Shown: positions 46,773-59,192 of the stretch, one piece after another
How positions within the stretch are numbered: the stretch's first letter is position 1
Layout: each line of letters begins with the position of its first letter
Source: Gigaspora margarita
Lineage: Eukaryota; Glomeromycota; Glomeromycetes; Diversisporales; Gigasporaceae
NCBI GenBank assembly: GCA_009809945.1
Contig: WTPW01000162.1
Coordinates: forward strand, 51,794-115,793
Direction: 5' to 3'
DNA length: 64,000 nt
Notes under the pieces: model-generated
Seen by the model: only the letters and a program-made list of their open reading frames with translations
What the model was told of the DNA's origin: nothing
Databases searched by the model: none
Made by a program: the position numbers and the translations under genes

Positions 46773-47096
46773 TATTTAAATATATTAAATTTATGAAGTA
46801 GACAAGTATTAGTGATGCTAGTATACTTATATTGTAAACACTTCTTTGCATAAATAAAAGTGATAAAAATTTATATAATATTTTATATAAAGGAATTAAA
46901 AAAAATAATAAAATAAAATAAAAATGTAAATTTGCATAAATTATGGTTATATTAAAAAACTGCTCTATAAATTTAAATAAACCAAAAAAATTATATAATC
47001 AATAAAAAAAAGCACAACAGTAAAAAATTTGCACAATTAAAAATTTTATATCATCATATAGAATGTACTCACATCTTGTATATACATAGTAAATTC
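46773..47096. other. AT-rich spacer
   Basis: Nothing recognised. Confidence 0.5.
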
Positions 47097-47275
47097 TTTT
47101 GAGCCTGTTACTGCTTTTTTTTTGCAAAGTGTAATGTTAGTTTTTATTTGAATTAATACCCAAATTGATGAATTTAATAATTTTTAGGGCTAATGTGCTT
47201 TTAAAACACTCTATTCATGAATGACATCATCAACTACTATTGCAACATAACCAATAATATATACAAATCTTTTTA
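47097..47275 (-). repeat. Dispersed repeat, inverted copy of 6588-6765
   Basis: Reverse complement matches 6588-6765 over most of its length (see that entry). Confidence 0.6.
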
Positions 47276-47903
47276 ATTGCATGTTAAAATTTTATTATCA
47301 TTATAGCAGTTTGCAAAATAGGTGTAATCTGGTGATTTCAAAATAATGATAGTGGAACAATTTCTGAGATTTAATTTACTATTGATTATAATTTTCAATC
47401 AATATTATCTATATTTTATCTGAAATCTTTAACGTTCTTCAAGAATCAAAAAATTAGCAGATTTCTCATAATTTTACATAATATTATGATTTGCAGGGGA
47501 CTCACCTTTTTGCTAATTGAATTAATCAGTAAAAATTTAAGAATAGAGTAATTAATTCAAAATTAATCTAAATTGCAAAATAGTGCTTATTAATTACCAC
47601 TTTCTTTTTGATGTTGCATATGCTAATTTTTTTTAAAAAATTCTACTTTAAAAGGAGTAATGATTTTTATTTGTAAAAGAATTGTGTAACTTATAATTTC
47701 TAATATAATGATTTTATTGTCACTTGTCATTTATTAATAAGCAAGATGTTTTCAAATGTTGATTGTTATGCATTCCTATTATGGCATCTTTGCAAGTAAT
47801 TATTGTGCAATTTTTGAACATTAATATGATTGTTAAATCTGACTAATATCATAATGTGACATTATTTTTTACATATCACACATGATTGTACTAGTTCTGT
47901 GCA
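47276..47903. other. AT-rich spacer
   Basis: Nothing recognised. Confidence 0.5.
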
Positions 47904-48648
47904 TAGGGTTGGGGGCACAGAAAATTTTTGAGGCATGCCCAAAGGGGCATGCCTTTGACAATGGCATGCCCTTTGTGCCTTGGGCATGCCTCTTACCTAA
48001 AGAATATGATTGGCTAATTTATATAGATCAATTGACCAATAAATTAATATTTTAAGCTTTATTCTCACTATCTTTTTTGAACCTTTAGAAAAAATATTTT
48101 GCTTTAGTTTGCTATTTATTAAGAAATACTATATTGTTTATATAGATTTAGCTTTTATAATTTTAAATTAACTACAAGTATTAACATAAAATTTGCCTTT
48201 TAAATCTTTAATTTCTTGATTTTTTTTGCTAATTATCATAGCAAATTTATAAAATAATGTATTTTAACTAACTATAAAATATATCATTTATTATTGGTTT
48301 TGAACATTTCTTTATTATATAATTTTATAATAAAGAATATCTAAAAATAATAGTAAATGATGTAAAAAAAAATTTGCTACTGTAATGTTTTATTTTATAT
48401 TATAAATATTTCTGATAAAAAATAAAATTTGCTTAGAAAAGCCAAATAGATATAACTAAATTTGGGCTATAGTTGTGTTATTTTTTTTACTATAACTCTG
48501 GCATACTTAATTGTCCAATCATATTCCTTTCAAGTCACATGATAAGATCACATAATAGAGGCATTCCTTTTGGCCAAAGGGCATGCACTAGGCATGCCTG
48601 GGGGCATGTTCTCTGAGGCATGCTCTCTGATACTGTGCCCCAACTCTA
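47904..48648. mobile_element. Non-autonomous DNA element with GCATGCC-rich ends
   Basis: 745 bp, ends TAGGGTTGGGGGCACAG and the inverse TAGAGTTGGGGCACAG. Just inside each end GGCATGCC/GGGCATGCC occurs several times. Interior is AT-rich and non-coding. Possible 8-base duplication is degenerate (TCTGTGCA / CCTGTGTG). Probably hAT-like. Confidence 0.7.
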
Positions 48649-49459
48649 CCTGTGTGGCATTACATATTACACAGTTATTCTTATAAATTAATTAGCAAAA
48701 TTGTAATTTGATATTGCTATTTTTTCATAATTCTGATATGCATAGTATTGCATTACAAAAACTGTGATAAAATATAATTAAAGATTTAGACGTTCTCTGA
48801 CATATTGAAAAAGCACAATAAAATATTGAGAAAGGATATTATAAATACTAAATATCTATTAAACATGTCTGTTCATATTTAAAATATATGATTAGAATAA
48901 GTAGTTTGACATCTCCTACTTTTTATAGGTCTGATTAATCATCATGTTTTCATTAGATTAATTCATTGAAAGTTTATTTCATTGATAAAAAATTCTGGTA
49001 TTATTATTAGGGTCGAGCTTGGAGTTAGAGTTAAGGTTAGTACAATTTTTTAAAAAAACTTGTTGGTGAATTATAGCTGTCAAGTTCTTTCAATTTCATT
49101 CTAATAGCCATCTAATACTTCGTTGTTTTTGAAAATTCATTCTAAAAATAGCAATCTAATTTCTAAAGAACTAGATAATTCATAAGATGATACAAAAGGA
49201 TTTCAAAAAATGAGCTTGTTCTAGAATTTATAAGAGCAGAAATCATTGATAAATTGATCTTATTAGTAAATTACTTGCCAGAGAGATCATTTAATTATCA
49301 CAACACATCCATAATTTGATTAATTATAGTAGCATAATTCAATAATTACAATAATTTATAGCATTGACCTTGTATATAGTACTATAGTACTTATTCATGA
49401 ACTTTTTTCTGTTTTTTTGGAATACTGTATGTATTTGACAATAATATATATGCTTGTAG
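48649..49459. other. AT-rich spacer
   Basis: A half-copy of the TTCATTGA-type inverted-repeat family may lie at 48950-49075. Nothing else recognised. Confidence 0.45.
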
Positions 49460-49900
49460 ATTTATATATCCACCAATTTTGAAAATTGCTATCAAAATAC
49501 ATCTGACCTTGAATAGCTTTTTATTGATCGATCCTATTTAGGCAATTTTACTACCAAAATGTTTATCTCAATAAGATGATTCTAACGAGCCTAAAATCAT
49601 CAAAATCCAATTACTGGATCCTGAGATCATACAGTATTAGTATTTTTTTGAGGGGTGCACTCATGGGTTTTATATATAAAAACATATTAAAACCCATGAT
49701 TGCACCCTCTCAGAAAAAATACTGATCTTGTATGATCTTGGGATCCAGTGATTAGATTTTGGTAATTTTGGGCTCGTTAGAATTGTCTTATTAAGATGAA
49801 CATTTTGGTAGTAAAATTGCCCAAAACAGATTGATTAATCAAAAGCTATTCAAGATCAGATGCATTTTAATAGTGATTTTCAAAATTGGCAGATATGAAT
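49460..49900. mobile_element. Foldback element, about 440 bp
   Basis: Two arms of about 200 bases, roughly 85-90 per cent alike: TATATCCACCAATTTTG ... GACCTTGAATAGCTTTT against the inverse AATAGCTTTTGATTAATC ... CCAATTTTGAAAATCACT. The centre is an AACCCAT/ATGGGTT hairpin around 49680. Boundaries approximate, no clear target duplication. Confidence 0.78.
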
Positions 49901-50094
49901 TAAATCTAAAATATAACCAATTTTCCATTCCTGGTTTTAGTGCAACTATATTGCATAGCTACCTTATTTAATAAATTCTACACAAGAATAAAGTAATTAA
50001 GTTTTATTAAAAATAATTTAAACCTAAATATGATAAACTAATGAAAGTCTATTTTTGAAATCTAACTTTACTTTAATGCCTTGATCGTTCTATA

Positions 50095-50465
50095 TTGCAA
50101 AATGTAATAATTTGCATAGAAACTTCACTTATAAGCAGTTATCTGTTTTTGAAAGAACAGTTGTTCAGTGAAAAAGGTTGTTCAGTGAAAAGGTTAGTTA
50201 TGCCAGGGGTTCCTGATTGGTGACTTTAATTTATGATTAACCTTATTAATAATTTAATACTAGTGATTAAATAATTTACAATCGGTCAAGTCTCTATTGA
50301 ATAGTTAGTAACTTATTGGAACCCTATTGGTACTCTATTGGTATCCTATTGGTACTCTATTGACTAATGATGTCCAGATTGATACCCTATTGATTTCTAT
50401 TAGAGCCAAAATCTGGTAGTGATAGGGAGGTCCTCTATTGAAGCTCATTTTACCTGTGTAATACA
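50095..50465 (-). repeat. Dispersed repeat, inverted partner of 40327-40640
   Basis: Contains CTATTGGTACTCTATTGG motifs and ends CTCATTTTACCTGTGTAATA. See 40327-40640. Confidence 0.8.
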
Positions 50466-51675
50466 AAACTGATTTTGTAAATAAACTAAGCGCGTTAGAT
50501 TAAAATTGAGTTAAAAATTGATTTAAACATTAGTTTTTGCATATTTTTGCTTTTTTTTTCTTTTGCGTATACTGAGATTCTTCACTCTCTAATTGGTTAT
50601 TTCCTCTCTAGTAGTTATAACCTACACAAATAAGTAAATGCATCTGTAAATAGATACAAATGTCGATTGAGTAAAATTCTAAAATCTAGATAATTTAACT
50701 TTATAATTGAAGTAATTAATTGATTAATTGGATGTTGCAGCAATGACATTGATTATTAGCAAATTTTGGAACTTGCATATAATGAATTTTGTGATAATTA
50801 TAATAAAACAGTATGAATTTGAATTGCGAGATAGTGAAATCCACTTTGCAGATTGTGTTAGAGAAGGTTAAAATTTGCATTTTATTATGTTTTTTATTAT
50901 AATAAAGATGACCTCTCTATAATGTGATAATCATAGCAGATTTCACTATTTTATAACTCAGTCTCACTCTTTGTATTATAATTATCAAAATTACAGTAAA
51001 TTTTGCAAAAGTTAGTTTTTTGTTTTGTATAACTTGCTGATCCAATTGTTCAAGAAAATTTTTTCTTTAACCCTAACTGTGTTGATTATTCCATTTTTGC
51101 TATTTAATTTTTCTTAGTATTACCCAATTGTGACCTTAATTTTCCAGAGTTAACTAATAGATTCAAAAAAATTTTTGATTTCATGTTATCCAAACTGAAA
51201 AAATTAACTTTGCAAGTGGCCTTATATGTGTAATATGAGCTTATTAATTTACAGTAGATTAAAAAAAATAAATAGATAAATAAATAAAAAAGATACAACC
51301 AGCCTATTGGAATTTTGAAATACCATGTTATATAAAATGAAAAATTAACTTTGCATGGCCTAATAAAAATGCAGTTTTGATAATATAAATTCTGGCCAGT
51401 ATATATCACTTTAATATAATCATATACTGGGCAAAACTTTTTATTAAAAACTACATTTTTATTACCAAAAAATATTTATCAAATATTCACAAATTTCACT
51501 GATTAGAATTAGAGTAAATATCTAGATTAGTATAAGTATTTAGGTAATTATATAGTAAATAGTTTAATAAAACTTTTTTAATTGTTGGGATATTTTTATT
51601 AGAATTATAATCTATTAGAATTTTAATTATTAGAATTTTGACCNGAATCCAATTATTAAAAAGTTAATTAATTAA
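50466..51675. other. AT-rich spacer
   Basis: No gene recognised. 51600-51670 could be a remnant of the hAT sequence that continues at 56445 on the other side of the inserted element, but I could not confirm it. Confidence 0.45.
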
Positions 51676-52046
51676 GGATGTTGATAAACTACACCACTGG
51701 TATTTAATACTACAATAATCTACAATGATCTACTAATCAAATTGTCAGAATGTAAAAGTTCTAGTTTGTGCATATTGATTACAATGTTTACACAAATCTT
51801 AACTTCAGATAATTATAAAAAAGTGGTTGTTTACTAGCTATATTTTGTTACCTATCTGTAAAAATTTGTATTAGCTAGCAATGATCAGTTTCTCTCAAAT
51901 CTTTAAACAATAACCTTTTCTTTTCTTAGTATATTTGGTGATATTATTAAACCGATTATTTTTTTAACTAGCCCAAAAAAAATATCTAGTTTAATAATGC
52001 CACCTTTTTTATAATTATCTGGGTTATTATTACTAAATTCAAGAAA

Positions 52047-52172
52047 TTTTTACTATAAAATCTTGAAATAGCAAGCATGGGCATTATTTTGAATCTTGGC
52101 CTGAATTAAGCTTAATTTAGACTAATAATTGTAATTTCACTCCTGCATATTATTTCAAAATTTTACAGTAAT
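52047..52172. mobile_element. Small MITE, copy 2
   Basis: Ends TTACTATAAAATCTTGAAAT and the inverse TTACTGTAAAATTTTGAAAT; contains GAATTAAGCTTAAT as in 40690-40802. Confidence 0.7.
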
Positions 52173-52259
52173 ACTTTCTTATAAAAATACTTGAACTAAT
52201 AAGCCTTTTAAATTAATTATTTGCTAGTATTATTTTTATTTTTTAAAAAAGTATAGTAC

Positions 52260-52510
52260 ATATACATGTTTATTTACTAATTAACCCCTATCTCTAATTA
52301 TACCCTAACTCTAATTATAAACTATCTCAATTCTAACTACTAACTAATACTATTTCTAACTTTAACCGCTAACTAACACTAACCCTAACCATTAACTAAT
52401 ACTAATCCTAACTACTAACTAACAATAAATGCTATATCAATGACCCAAAGGTAACAGACAACACCACAAACTAACTAATACTAACTCTAACTATTAACTA
52501 ATACTAAATA
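52260..52510. repeat. Degenerate ACTAACYCTAAC repeat
   Basis: Irregular array of CTAACTATTAACTAATACTAA with a few CTAACCCTAAC units. Resembles degenerate telomere-like sequence but is not a regular TTAGGG array. Confidence 0.7.
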
Positions 52511-53060
52511 CTACAGCAACAGTCTAAAAGCAACAGACTACACCAATAATAATAGCAAAAACTTCAACAACTACAAAATTAACAAAGATCCAACACATGC
52601 TATACAATGATAACACTATATATGATGACTTAGTGACAACAATATTATACTATTAACAAGTAAAAAAAATAATGATACTGTTTATGTGCTAAAATTACAC
52701 TAACACCAAACAATAATAATACATATTTGATGACTCCTGGTGACTACTTTATTAATTAGAGAAGAAAAATATATTAGTTATTATGTAAAAGCACTAACAA
52801 TAGCAATAACAAGGTAGCATAGCAAAAGTTTCTTACCAATACCAATGATGACTCTAGTAATAACTCCAGCAATAACTCCAATAGAGGTTTTAGTGGGTCA
52901 GATTGGGTCAGGTTTGGGCCTAACTCAGGTCAGACCCACTTGGGTCGAAACCTGACCTGGGTCTAACCTGCTTCATATCAAACCTGGGTCTGACCCGCCT
53001 CATGTCAAACCTAACCCGGTTCTGACCAAACCCAACCCAGGTTGAACTCGGGTTAATAAA

Positions 53061-53398
53061 AGTCACTACATAGTAAAGTCTAAATTTTACTATATAAATC
53101 GATAAAATTCGCTTAAGTAAACTTGTTTGAAAGATCAAATTGCATATATCCTAAAATTTTTATTCAAATTGTAGAAATTTTAATTATTTGACTTTTAATT
53201 TTTATGTTCAATGCAAAAAATTAGAATCTTTTTAAAAAATATATTCAACAAAAGTAAAACTTAAAAGTTAAAAAATAGTAATTTCTCCAATTTGGATAAA
53301 AATTTCAGAGTGTATGTATTTTGATCTTCCAAACAAGTTTACTTAAGTACGTTTTATTGAGTTTGATAGTATAATTTGGACTTTACTATGTAGTGACT
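53061..53398. mobile_element. Core MITE (ACATAGTAAAGTC family), stand-alone copy
   Basis: 338 bp, terminal repeats AGTCACTACATAGTAAAGTC (20 of 20). The same unit, without its outermost bases, forms the inner part of the elements at 24696, 56640 and 59193. No clear duplication. Confidence 0.78.
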
Positions 53399-54019
53399 AC
53401 TTGGGATTATTGTATATTGTTATCCTATATCCACTTCTTTAAAGATAGTAAGTAACTAGAGCGACCTTAGACAGTGAGCACTTTGTATAACCTCACTTGT
53501 TAATGTGATATATCTAAGTCAAAAGGCATTTTTTAATAAAACTTAACAAAGAAGATTTTTGGCAATTTGCAATTAAGAAAGAGGCTACAATTAAAAGTAT
53601 ATGAGAATACTAGTAATTGTTTAATTTAAATAATAAATAAATGTATTTATTAGTAAAAGAGTATGAAGACTCGATGTTGAACTTGGGGTCCACATTAGCT
53701 GCTTTTATATATTTTGATTTTTCACAAATGTAATAGGCTATATCTACTATATGTGTAATATATGCTATATCTACTACTAATAAAATATATAATATATGTA
53801 ATAGAAATATAATATATGAAATAAATAATATATATATAATAAATAAAATATGTAGTATAAGTGCTTCAAATATGACATGTTTTAGAAATAACATATATAA
53901 AGACATTCACGCAGAAGGTCCTCAGCCAATCAGATTGCAGATCATATACTTGATTGCTAATTGGTTCCTATCTCAGTACCTAGTGGTCATACAGAGATAA
54001 TCTTTAGCTTGTTAGAACT

Positions 54020-56001
54020 ATAGATGCTAGTGAAATTAAATCAGAGTGGTGAAATGATTTCACCATTTCACCAATCACCAATTGGTAATAGTGAAACTAG
54101 TGTAACTAGTGAATTGGTGTAATTGGTGTAATTGGTGAATTGGTGAATTGCTGAATTGCTGAATTGGTGAATTGGTAAATTGGTGAATTGGTGGAATGGT
54201 GAAACAGCGGAATGAATGATGAATTTCCAGAGTCTGGAATTATTTCAACCTGGAATTCAGTTAGGTTTTTGTTCAAGTTTTTACATTTTATGTTTTTACA
54301 GGCTTACTTTGAGGTTAGAACTATTAACTGTTTATACTGGCTGCCATAAATGTAGAGGTTGATCCATTGAATAATTATTGAATGATCGGATACATAATTA
54401 TATTACCCAAATCAAATATTGAATATATTATTTACCGATTAATTCAATGAATATTTGGTGATGTTCGGTGATACAAATTAATAAAATTAAAATTTTAACT
54501 TAAGAAATAATGATACAACTTTGATTAAATATTTCTATTTTAAAATTCAAAATACTAGGGTTATTTAAATAGGCTTAAAAATATTTTATGAGCGCTAGAG
54601 AACCCAAAAATTGAAAATTTAAAATTTATTACAAGTTTAGTCCTGAAGAATTGAAATATTTTATATTGTCAATTGACATCTTGGAACTTAAATTTTATTT
54701 CCAAATTTCATATTATAGCATTCATATAACCTGCATACTAATCACGCAAATTTTAGCTCAGTTTAGAATAATTATTATATGAAATAGCAGTATGAATATA
54801 TATACATATGGACATTGTAAGAATCACTCATTGGGCACAATAACTCACTTCATCAAAAAATACTGCATAACTATTCCAAGATGGTTGTTTTTCAATGATC
54901 GGATTAAGTGATTATACCATTTAGTCTTCAGTGAAAGAAATTGAATGTATTATAGCAAACTTAACATTGTCCACAAAAACATGTAGCTGACATTATAAAA
55001 AAACTGATCACATATACGAATTGGTTATGTATATTAATTATAACATAGGCTACATTTTTTTGTGGGCGATCGAAAGTTGAGAGTGCCATAAGGTTTTATA
55101 CCAAAAGTATTTTTGTAAAAAAAATCATTAGTACATCAGATTTTGGGATCAGAGCGTAAAATTAAAAATAAAATAAAAATGCTTACGATTATATGAGGCT
55201 TGTTATTAAATTTTTCAATTATTTAAAATAAAATGTATCTTATTTTCCCGATGACTATTCTACTGATAATTGAAATTGGCCCAGTTTACAGTTATTCTAG
55301 TTTAAAGTTTACACTAATTAAAATTAGAAGTCAGTAAAATAACTGTTAGCAAACAAAGATCTATTAAAAGTTAAAAAGGAATTAGCATATACTTTTATGT
55401 AAAAACCAAACTATTGTTATGAGTTCTGAAATCTAACAAGTCAAAAATAAAATCTGAAAGTATGTTTGTACGTAACTAAAGTTTGTATATTATTTGAAAA
55501 TCAATAATTGCTTAAGTTTGAAGTTAGATCGCAATATGAACAATATAAAAATAAAATCTGTAAAGTGACAGAAGCAAGTACTTTACCTTAATTTATTCTA
55601 AACCAGACATTCAGGTTGGTTATTGTTGTGCTAATAAAATTGGATTCAGCAGGAATGAATGTAGAGTGTAATCTTATAAAAAAGCTGCTGGCCTAAGCGA
55701 TGCTCAAAGATTATGTAAGATTGGTTTTGCTATCGAGATGGAATCAGAGTCAATGAATACTTAACAAGTTTGTCAATCTTATATAGCAAAAAATGCTACT
55801 AAGCAAATTCACCAATTCACTGTATTTACCAATTCACTAATTCACCAATTCACAATTCACCATTTCACCAATTCACCAATTTACTATTTCACCAATTTTA
55901 CCAATTTCACCAATTCATCAAAATAAAATTTGGGTGTAATTCTGGTGAAACTATTTCACCATTTCACCTGGTGAAATAGTTTAATTTTACCAGTATCTAT
56001 A
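54020..56001. mobile_element. Third-level inverted-repeat element with GAATTGGTG minisatellite ends
   Basis: 1982 bp, ends ATAGATGCTAGTGAAATTAA and the inverse ATAGATACTGGTAAAATTAA, flanked by GTTAGAACT (54011-54019, 56002-56010). Subterminal arrays of GAATTGGTG (54095-54215) and TTCACCAATT (55800-55920) mirror each other. The interior of 1.5 kb is AT-rich and non-coding. A 9-base duplication suggests Mutator-like. Confidence 0.82.
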
Positions 56002-56444
56002 GTTAGAACTATCTTGATGAACTGATTTGAATGTGGTTGTTCATTCAATTTGGATCAGTAGATCTAGAGTTATTATCGATTTTGTGTTTTATAGCAATTT
56101 CTATAGGTCAACAATATAATCTGAACCGGGTCTGACCTGACTCGAGTTTTTTCTGATCTGGGTCTAATCTGATCTGGGTTTGATCTGACCCAATTTGACT
56201 AGGGTTGGGTCTGATTTGAATTGGGTTGGGTTAGTCCCAACCCAGCTAAGACCCCTAGACTCCAATAACAGCTCTAATGATGGCTCCAATAACAACTCCA
56301 GCAATGATTTAGAGTTTGATATTATTAGCAAAACATTTAATTATAAAAAAAAAACACTGATCATCAAATGATAATCATTGTTTATATCTTGTGCAATATG
56401 GTGTTAAACACCATAGTGTAATTTATATATTTTGTTAATTAATA

Positions 56445-58030
56445 TATTAATATAGTAATTTAAAAATAACTATTATCTGTTGAATCAATTTGTTTTTTAT
56501 ACATTTATAAAACATTGATAATTTTGGTTTATCACTTTCAAAAGTTGAAATTTCTACAATTAATCTATCTAAAATAAATAAAAGATTTTTAACAAAATTT
56601 CAATAATCAAAACTATTAATAATATTTGCAATTTCTTTACTATATATTGCCAAAAAATAAGCTACCTTCTAAAATAAGCTATCCCTCTCTTTTGGTCAAA
56701 AAACATAAAAATGCTTTTGACCTGAAAATAAGCTACCTCATGATTGATGAAAGATTCTACATAGTAAAGTCCAAATTTTACTAAGTAAATCGATTAAAGT
56801 TGCTTAAGTAAACTTATTCAGAAAATCAAAATATATAGGGAAGATTGAAGATCAAGAAACCCAGTAATATCTTTATGATAATTACAACACATGATAAAGT
56901 GTTCAGCCTATGTTAGAGTTAGTATTAGGGTTAGGTGATAGGTTAATTTAGTCTAATTTGGTTAGTGCTAGTAAACAAATGACATAATTGCATAATTTTA
57001 CATGAAGTAATAATCACTTGGTTCCTTGGTCTTCAAGTGTTTCAATACATATACCCTGAAATTTACAATGAAATTGAAGAACTTTTTATTAATTGGATTT
57101 TAATTTTTATATTTAACGAAAAGATTAAAATTTTATTAGTAAAATATATTCGTTAAACATAAAAATTAAAAGTCAAATAATGAAAAGTACTCATATTCTG
57201 ATGAAACTTTCAAAATAGGTGTAGTTAGTCTCCCAAATATGTTTACTTAAGTGCTAATAACAGATCTACATAGTATAATTTAGGTTTTACTATATAACAA
57301 CTATTGACAATTGACCAAAAATCAATTTTATCTAAAAATAAGCTACCCTGGATTTTTTGTTTTCAAAATTGTCCAAAAAAGATAGCTTATTTTTGGACAC
57401 ATATAATAAATATTAGAAGTTCTTAATAATTTAGTTTTTGCGAGCTTTAATGCCAAATAATTTTCTAATATTGAATTTAAACAATCTACAAAAGAACCCC
57501 AACATGTTTGAGCTAGATATTTAAGTATATGATATATAGAAAGACGAGATTTTTGATATTGCTTCAAAATAGCACTAGAATTTGATATTTTTTTAAAATA
57601 AAATACTAATTTTTTAGAATTTTTTAATATATTAGCTGTCCAAGTTAATTTTAAAATATCACTAACTAATAAATTAAGGTTATGAGCTATACAACCCAAA
57701 AAAAATTCTTTTAATTATTTTTTTCTAAAATATATGATGCTTTTTTATAATTGATATATTATTATAATTATACATAATATTTTATATATACCAACTTGAT
57801 TCATAATATTTGAAGATTTGCTACAATTATTTCTCCTGTTTGTTAATTTTTCTAATTGGATTTGCTATAAAAAAATGGGTTTGGTATAGCTATTATATAA
57901 TTTGTCCAATATTCCTGAACTAGATCTGCTCTAATTTTATTAAAAATAAAATATAATTGCATCAGAATTCCAAAATATTAAATAATACTTTTAAAAATAT
58001 TGCTTAACAAACCCTTTCTTGGTTAATAGT
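56445..58030 (-). pseudogene. Second hAT-type transposase relic, split by a MITE
   Basis: Minus-strand pieces in order: NYIIAIPNPFFYSKSN and QTGEIIVANLQIL (about 57920-57800), then the conserved GCIAHNLNLLVSDILKL (57695-57645), ILKQYQKSRLSIYHILKYLA and TCWGSFVDCLNSILENYL (about 57520-57460). After the MITE at 56640-57406 the frame resumes as IINSFDYWNFVKNLLFILDR and FESDKPKLSMFYKCI (to about 56470). This is the layout of hAT transposases with a GC.AHNLNLL block. Multiple stops; the C-terminus is cut off by the element ending at 56434. Confidence 0.72.
56640..57406. mobile_element. TA-flanked foldback MITE, AAGCTACC family, copy 2
   Basis: Opposite orientation to copy 1, ends TATATATTGCC / CACATAT..., TA on both sides. 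767 bp because about 200 bases of unrelated sequence (about 56840-57045, with facing TTGAAGATCAAG / CTTGGTCTTCAA) are inserted. Confidence 0.8.
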
Positions 58031-58439
58031 GCAAAATTTTGCAAATTTTAAAATTTTTTGTTTTTATAGCATTAAATTACAGAAAATATATTAAATGGTA
58101 ATACTAATTATTAAACAGCAATAATTAAAGTTATTTAATATATTCTCTTTAGTTTATTACTAATTTTATTAATAAATTGTTAACCAATAAAGAGTTTGTC
58201 AAACAACATTTTTAAGAGTATTGTTTAATATCTTTCAAACTTTTTAATATATTCTCTTTTATAAATATATTTTTATATATACAAATTTTAATATATAATT
58301 ATAATAAAATATATATACCAACTATTTGAAATTAAATGTAAATGATTACTATTTGAAATATAAAATTGCATTTCTTTCTTAGTTTCATTATAAATTTTAT
58401 TAAGTAATATTGTTAATAAACATTTATATAATAGCAATT
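58031..58439. other. AT-rich spacer
   Basis: May include remains of the hAT N-terminal part. Nothing firm seen. Confidence 0.4.
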
Positions 58440-58740
58440 TAAAAGCTGGTCTTGCTTGTATTTATAAATTAATATCCAATAAAAGATCAGAATAAGGTGA
58501 TTACTATGTGTAGATGTTGTAGGCTTCTAAAAAGTGAAGTCAATAAGAAATAGAATAATAGAATCATATGCCTAAATGTAGTCAATATGGCTATATAGGT
58601 TATAGCTTATTGATATAATTAGTGAGATTATACTTATTATTGTTATAAAGAAAGAATAATAGTTTAGATTTGGATACTGTTACAGTAGTAGAGATATTGA
58701 AATCACCAAGAACAATAAAATTCAAGTTAGTAAATAATAC
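58440..58740 (-). pseudogene. LINE endonuclease fragment
   Basis: Minus strand: NLNFIVLGDFNISTTVTVSK (GDFN motif, about 58720-58680), then FFLYNNNKYNLTNYINKL, IDYI-stop-AYDSIIL (Trp replaced by TAG, about 58578), EAYNIYT and SNHLILI (degenerate SDH block, about 58515). Same domain type as at 2062-2620 but strongly decayed. The 5' part is lost at about 58741, where MITE-like sequence (CAAAGTCTAAATTTTACT) begins. Confidence 0.75.
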
Positions 58741-58904
58741 AAAGTCTAAATTTTACTAAATAAACCTTTAAAAGGTTAATTAAATAAAGTTGTTCAGAAC
58801 ATTAAAATATATTTATAGTAAAAATTTGGTATTAATTGAACAACTTATTATTAGTACATATTTAATTTTTGAAAAATTAAACAATTTAATAATAAATAGC
58901 CCAG

Positions 58905-59080
58905 GACCTTGAAATATACATAGATAGATCAGGTATTAGTTTGCTTATTTTGGGAGGTTTTTTTATACAAATTTTTTATTTATAGTAATTTTTACTTATT
59001 TTTGAGGTTTTATACAAATATTTCTATTTTTAGTAATTTTATTATAAACCTGACCTATTTATATATATTTGGGGGATCTG
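58905..59080. mobile_element. Degenerate MITE, AGGACC family
   Basis: AGGACCTTGAAATATA and TATATATATTTGGGGGATCT at the ends, ATTAGTTTGCTTATTTT inside, as in 60081-60258. No clear duplication. Confidence 0.6.
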
Positions 59081-59192
59081 CTTTTTGTTTAAACAAGGTA
59101 GATTATTTTCAAGAATATATAGTAGTATTTATTTTATAAAAATTATAATATAATTATTAGAATAAATTGTAACTATTGCTATATAGCCAGTA

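Larger units (their letters stand above)
52882..56257. mobile_element. Second-level hAT-type element (3.4 kb with inserts)
   Basis: Ends TAGAGGTTTTAG-TGGGT and the inverse TAGGGGTCTTAGCTGGGTT, flanked by AACTCCAA (52874-52881) and GACTCCAA (56258-56265). The ends are arrays of GGGTCTGACC/GGGTCAGG, the same style as 17133-17902. The AATAACTCCAGC-like host repeat continues on both sides. Confidence 0.82.
51676..56434. mobile_element. Outer non-autonomous DNA element (4.8 kb with its inserts)
   Basis: Ends GGATGTTGATAAACTACACC and the inverse (C)AAAATATATAAATTACACTA, followed by (T)GGT(A/G)TTTAA(T/C)AC. It is flanked by TTAATTAA (51668-51675, 56435-56442). Similar ends and duplication size as 26323-26845. 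Without inserts it is about 1.4 kb and non-coding, with an ACTAACTAATACTAA-type array. Confidence 0.72.

Noticed and set aside
52260..52510. Interstitial telomere
   Set aside because: Only a few CTAACCCTAAC units within an irregular ACTAAYTA array; no regular hexamer run.
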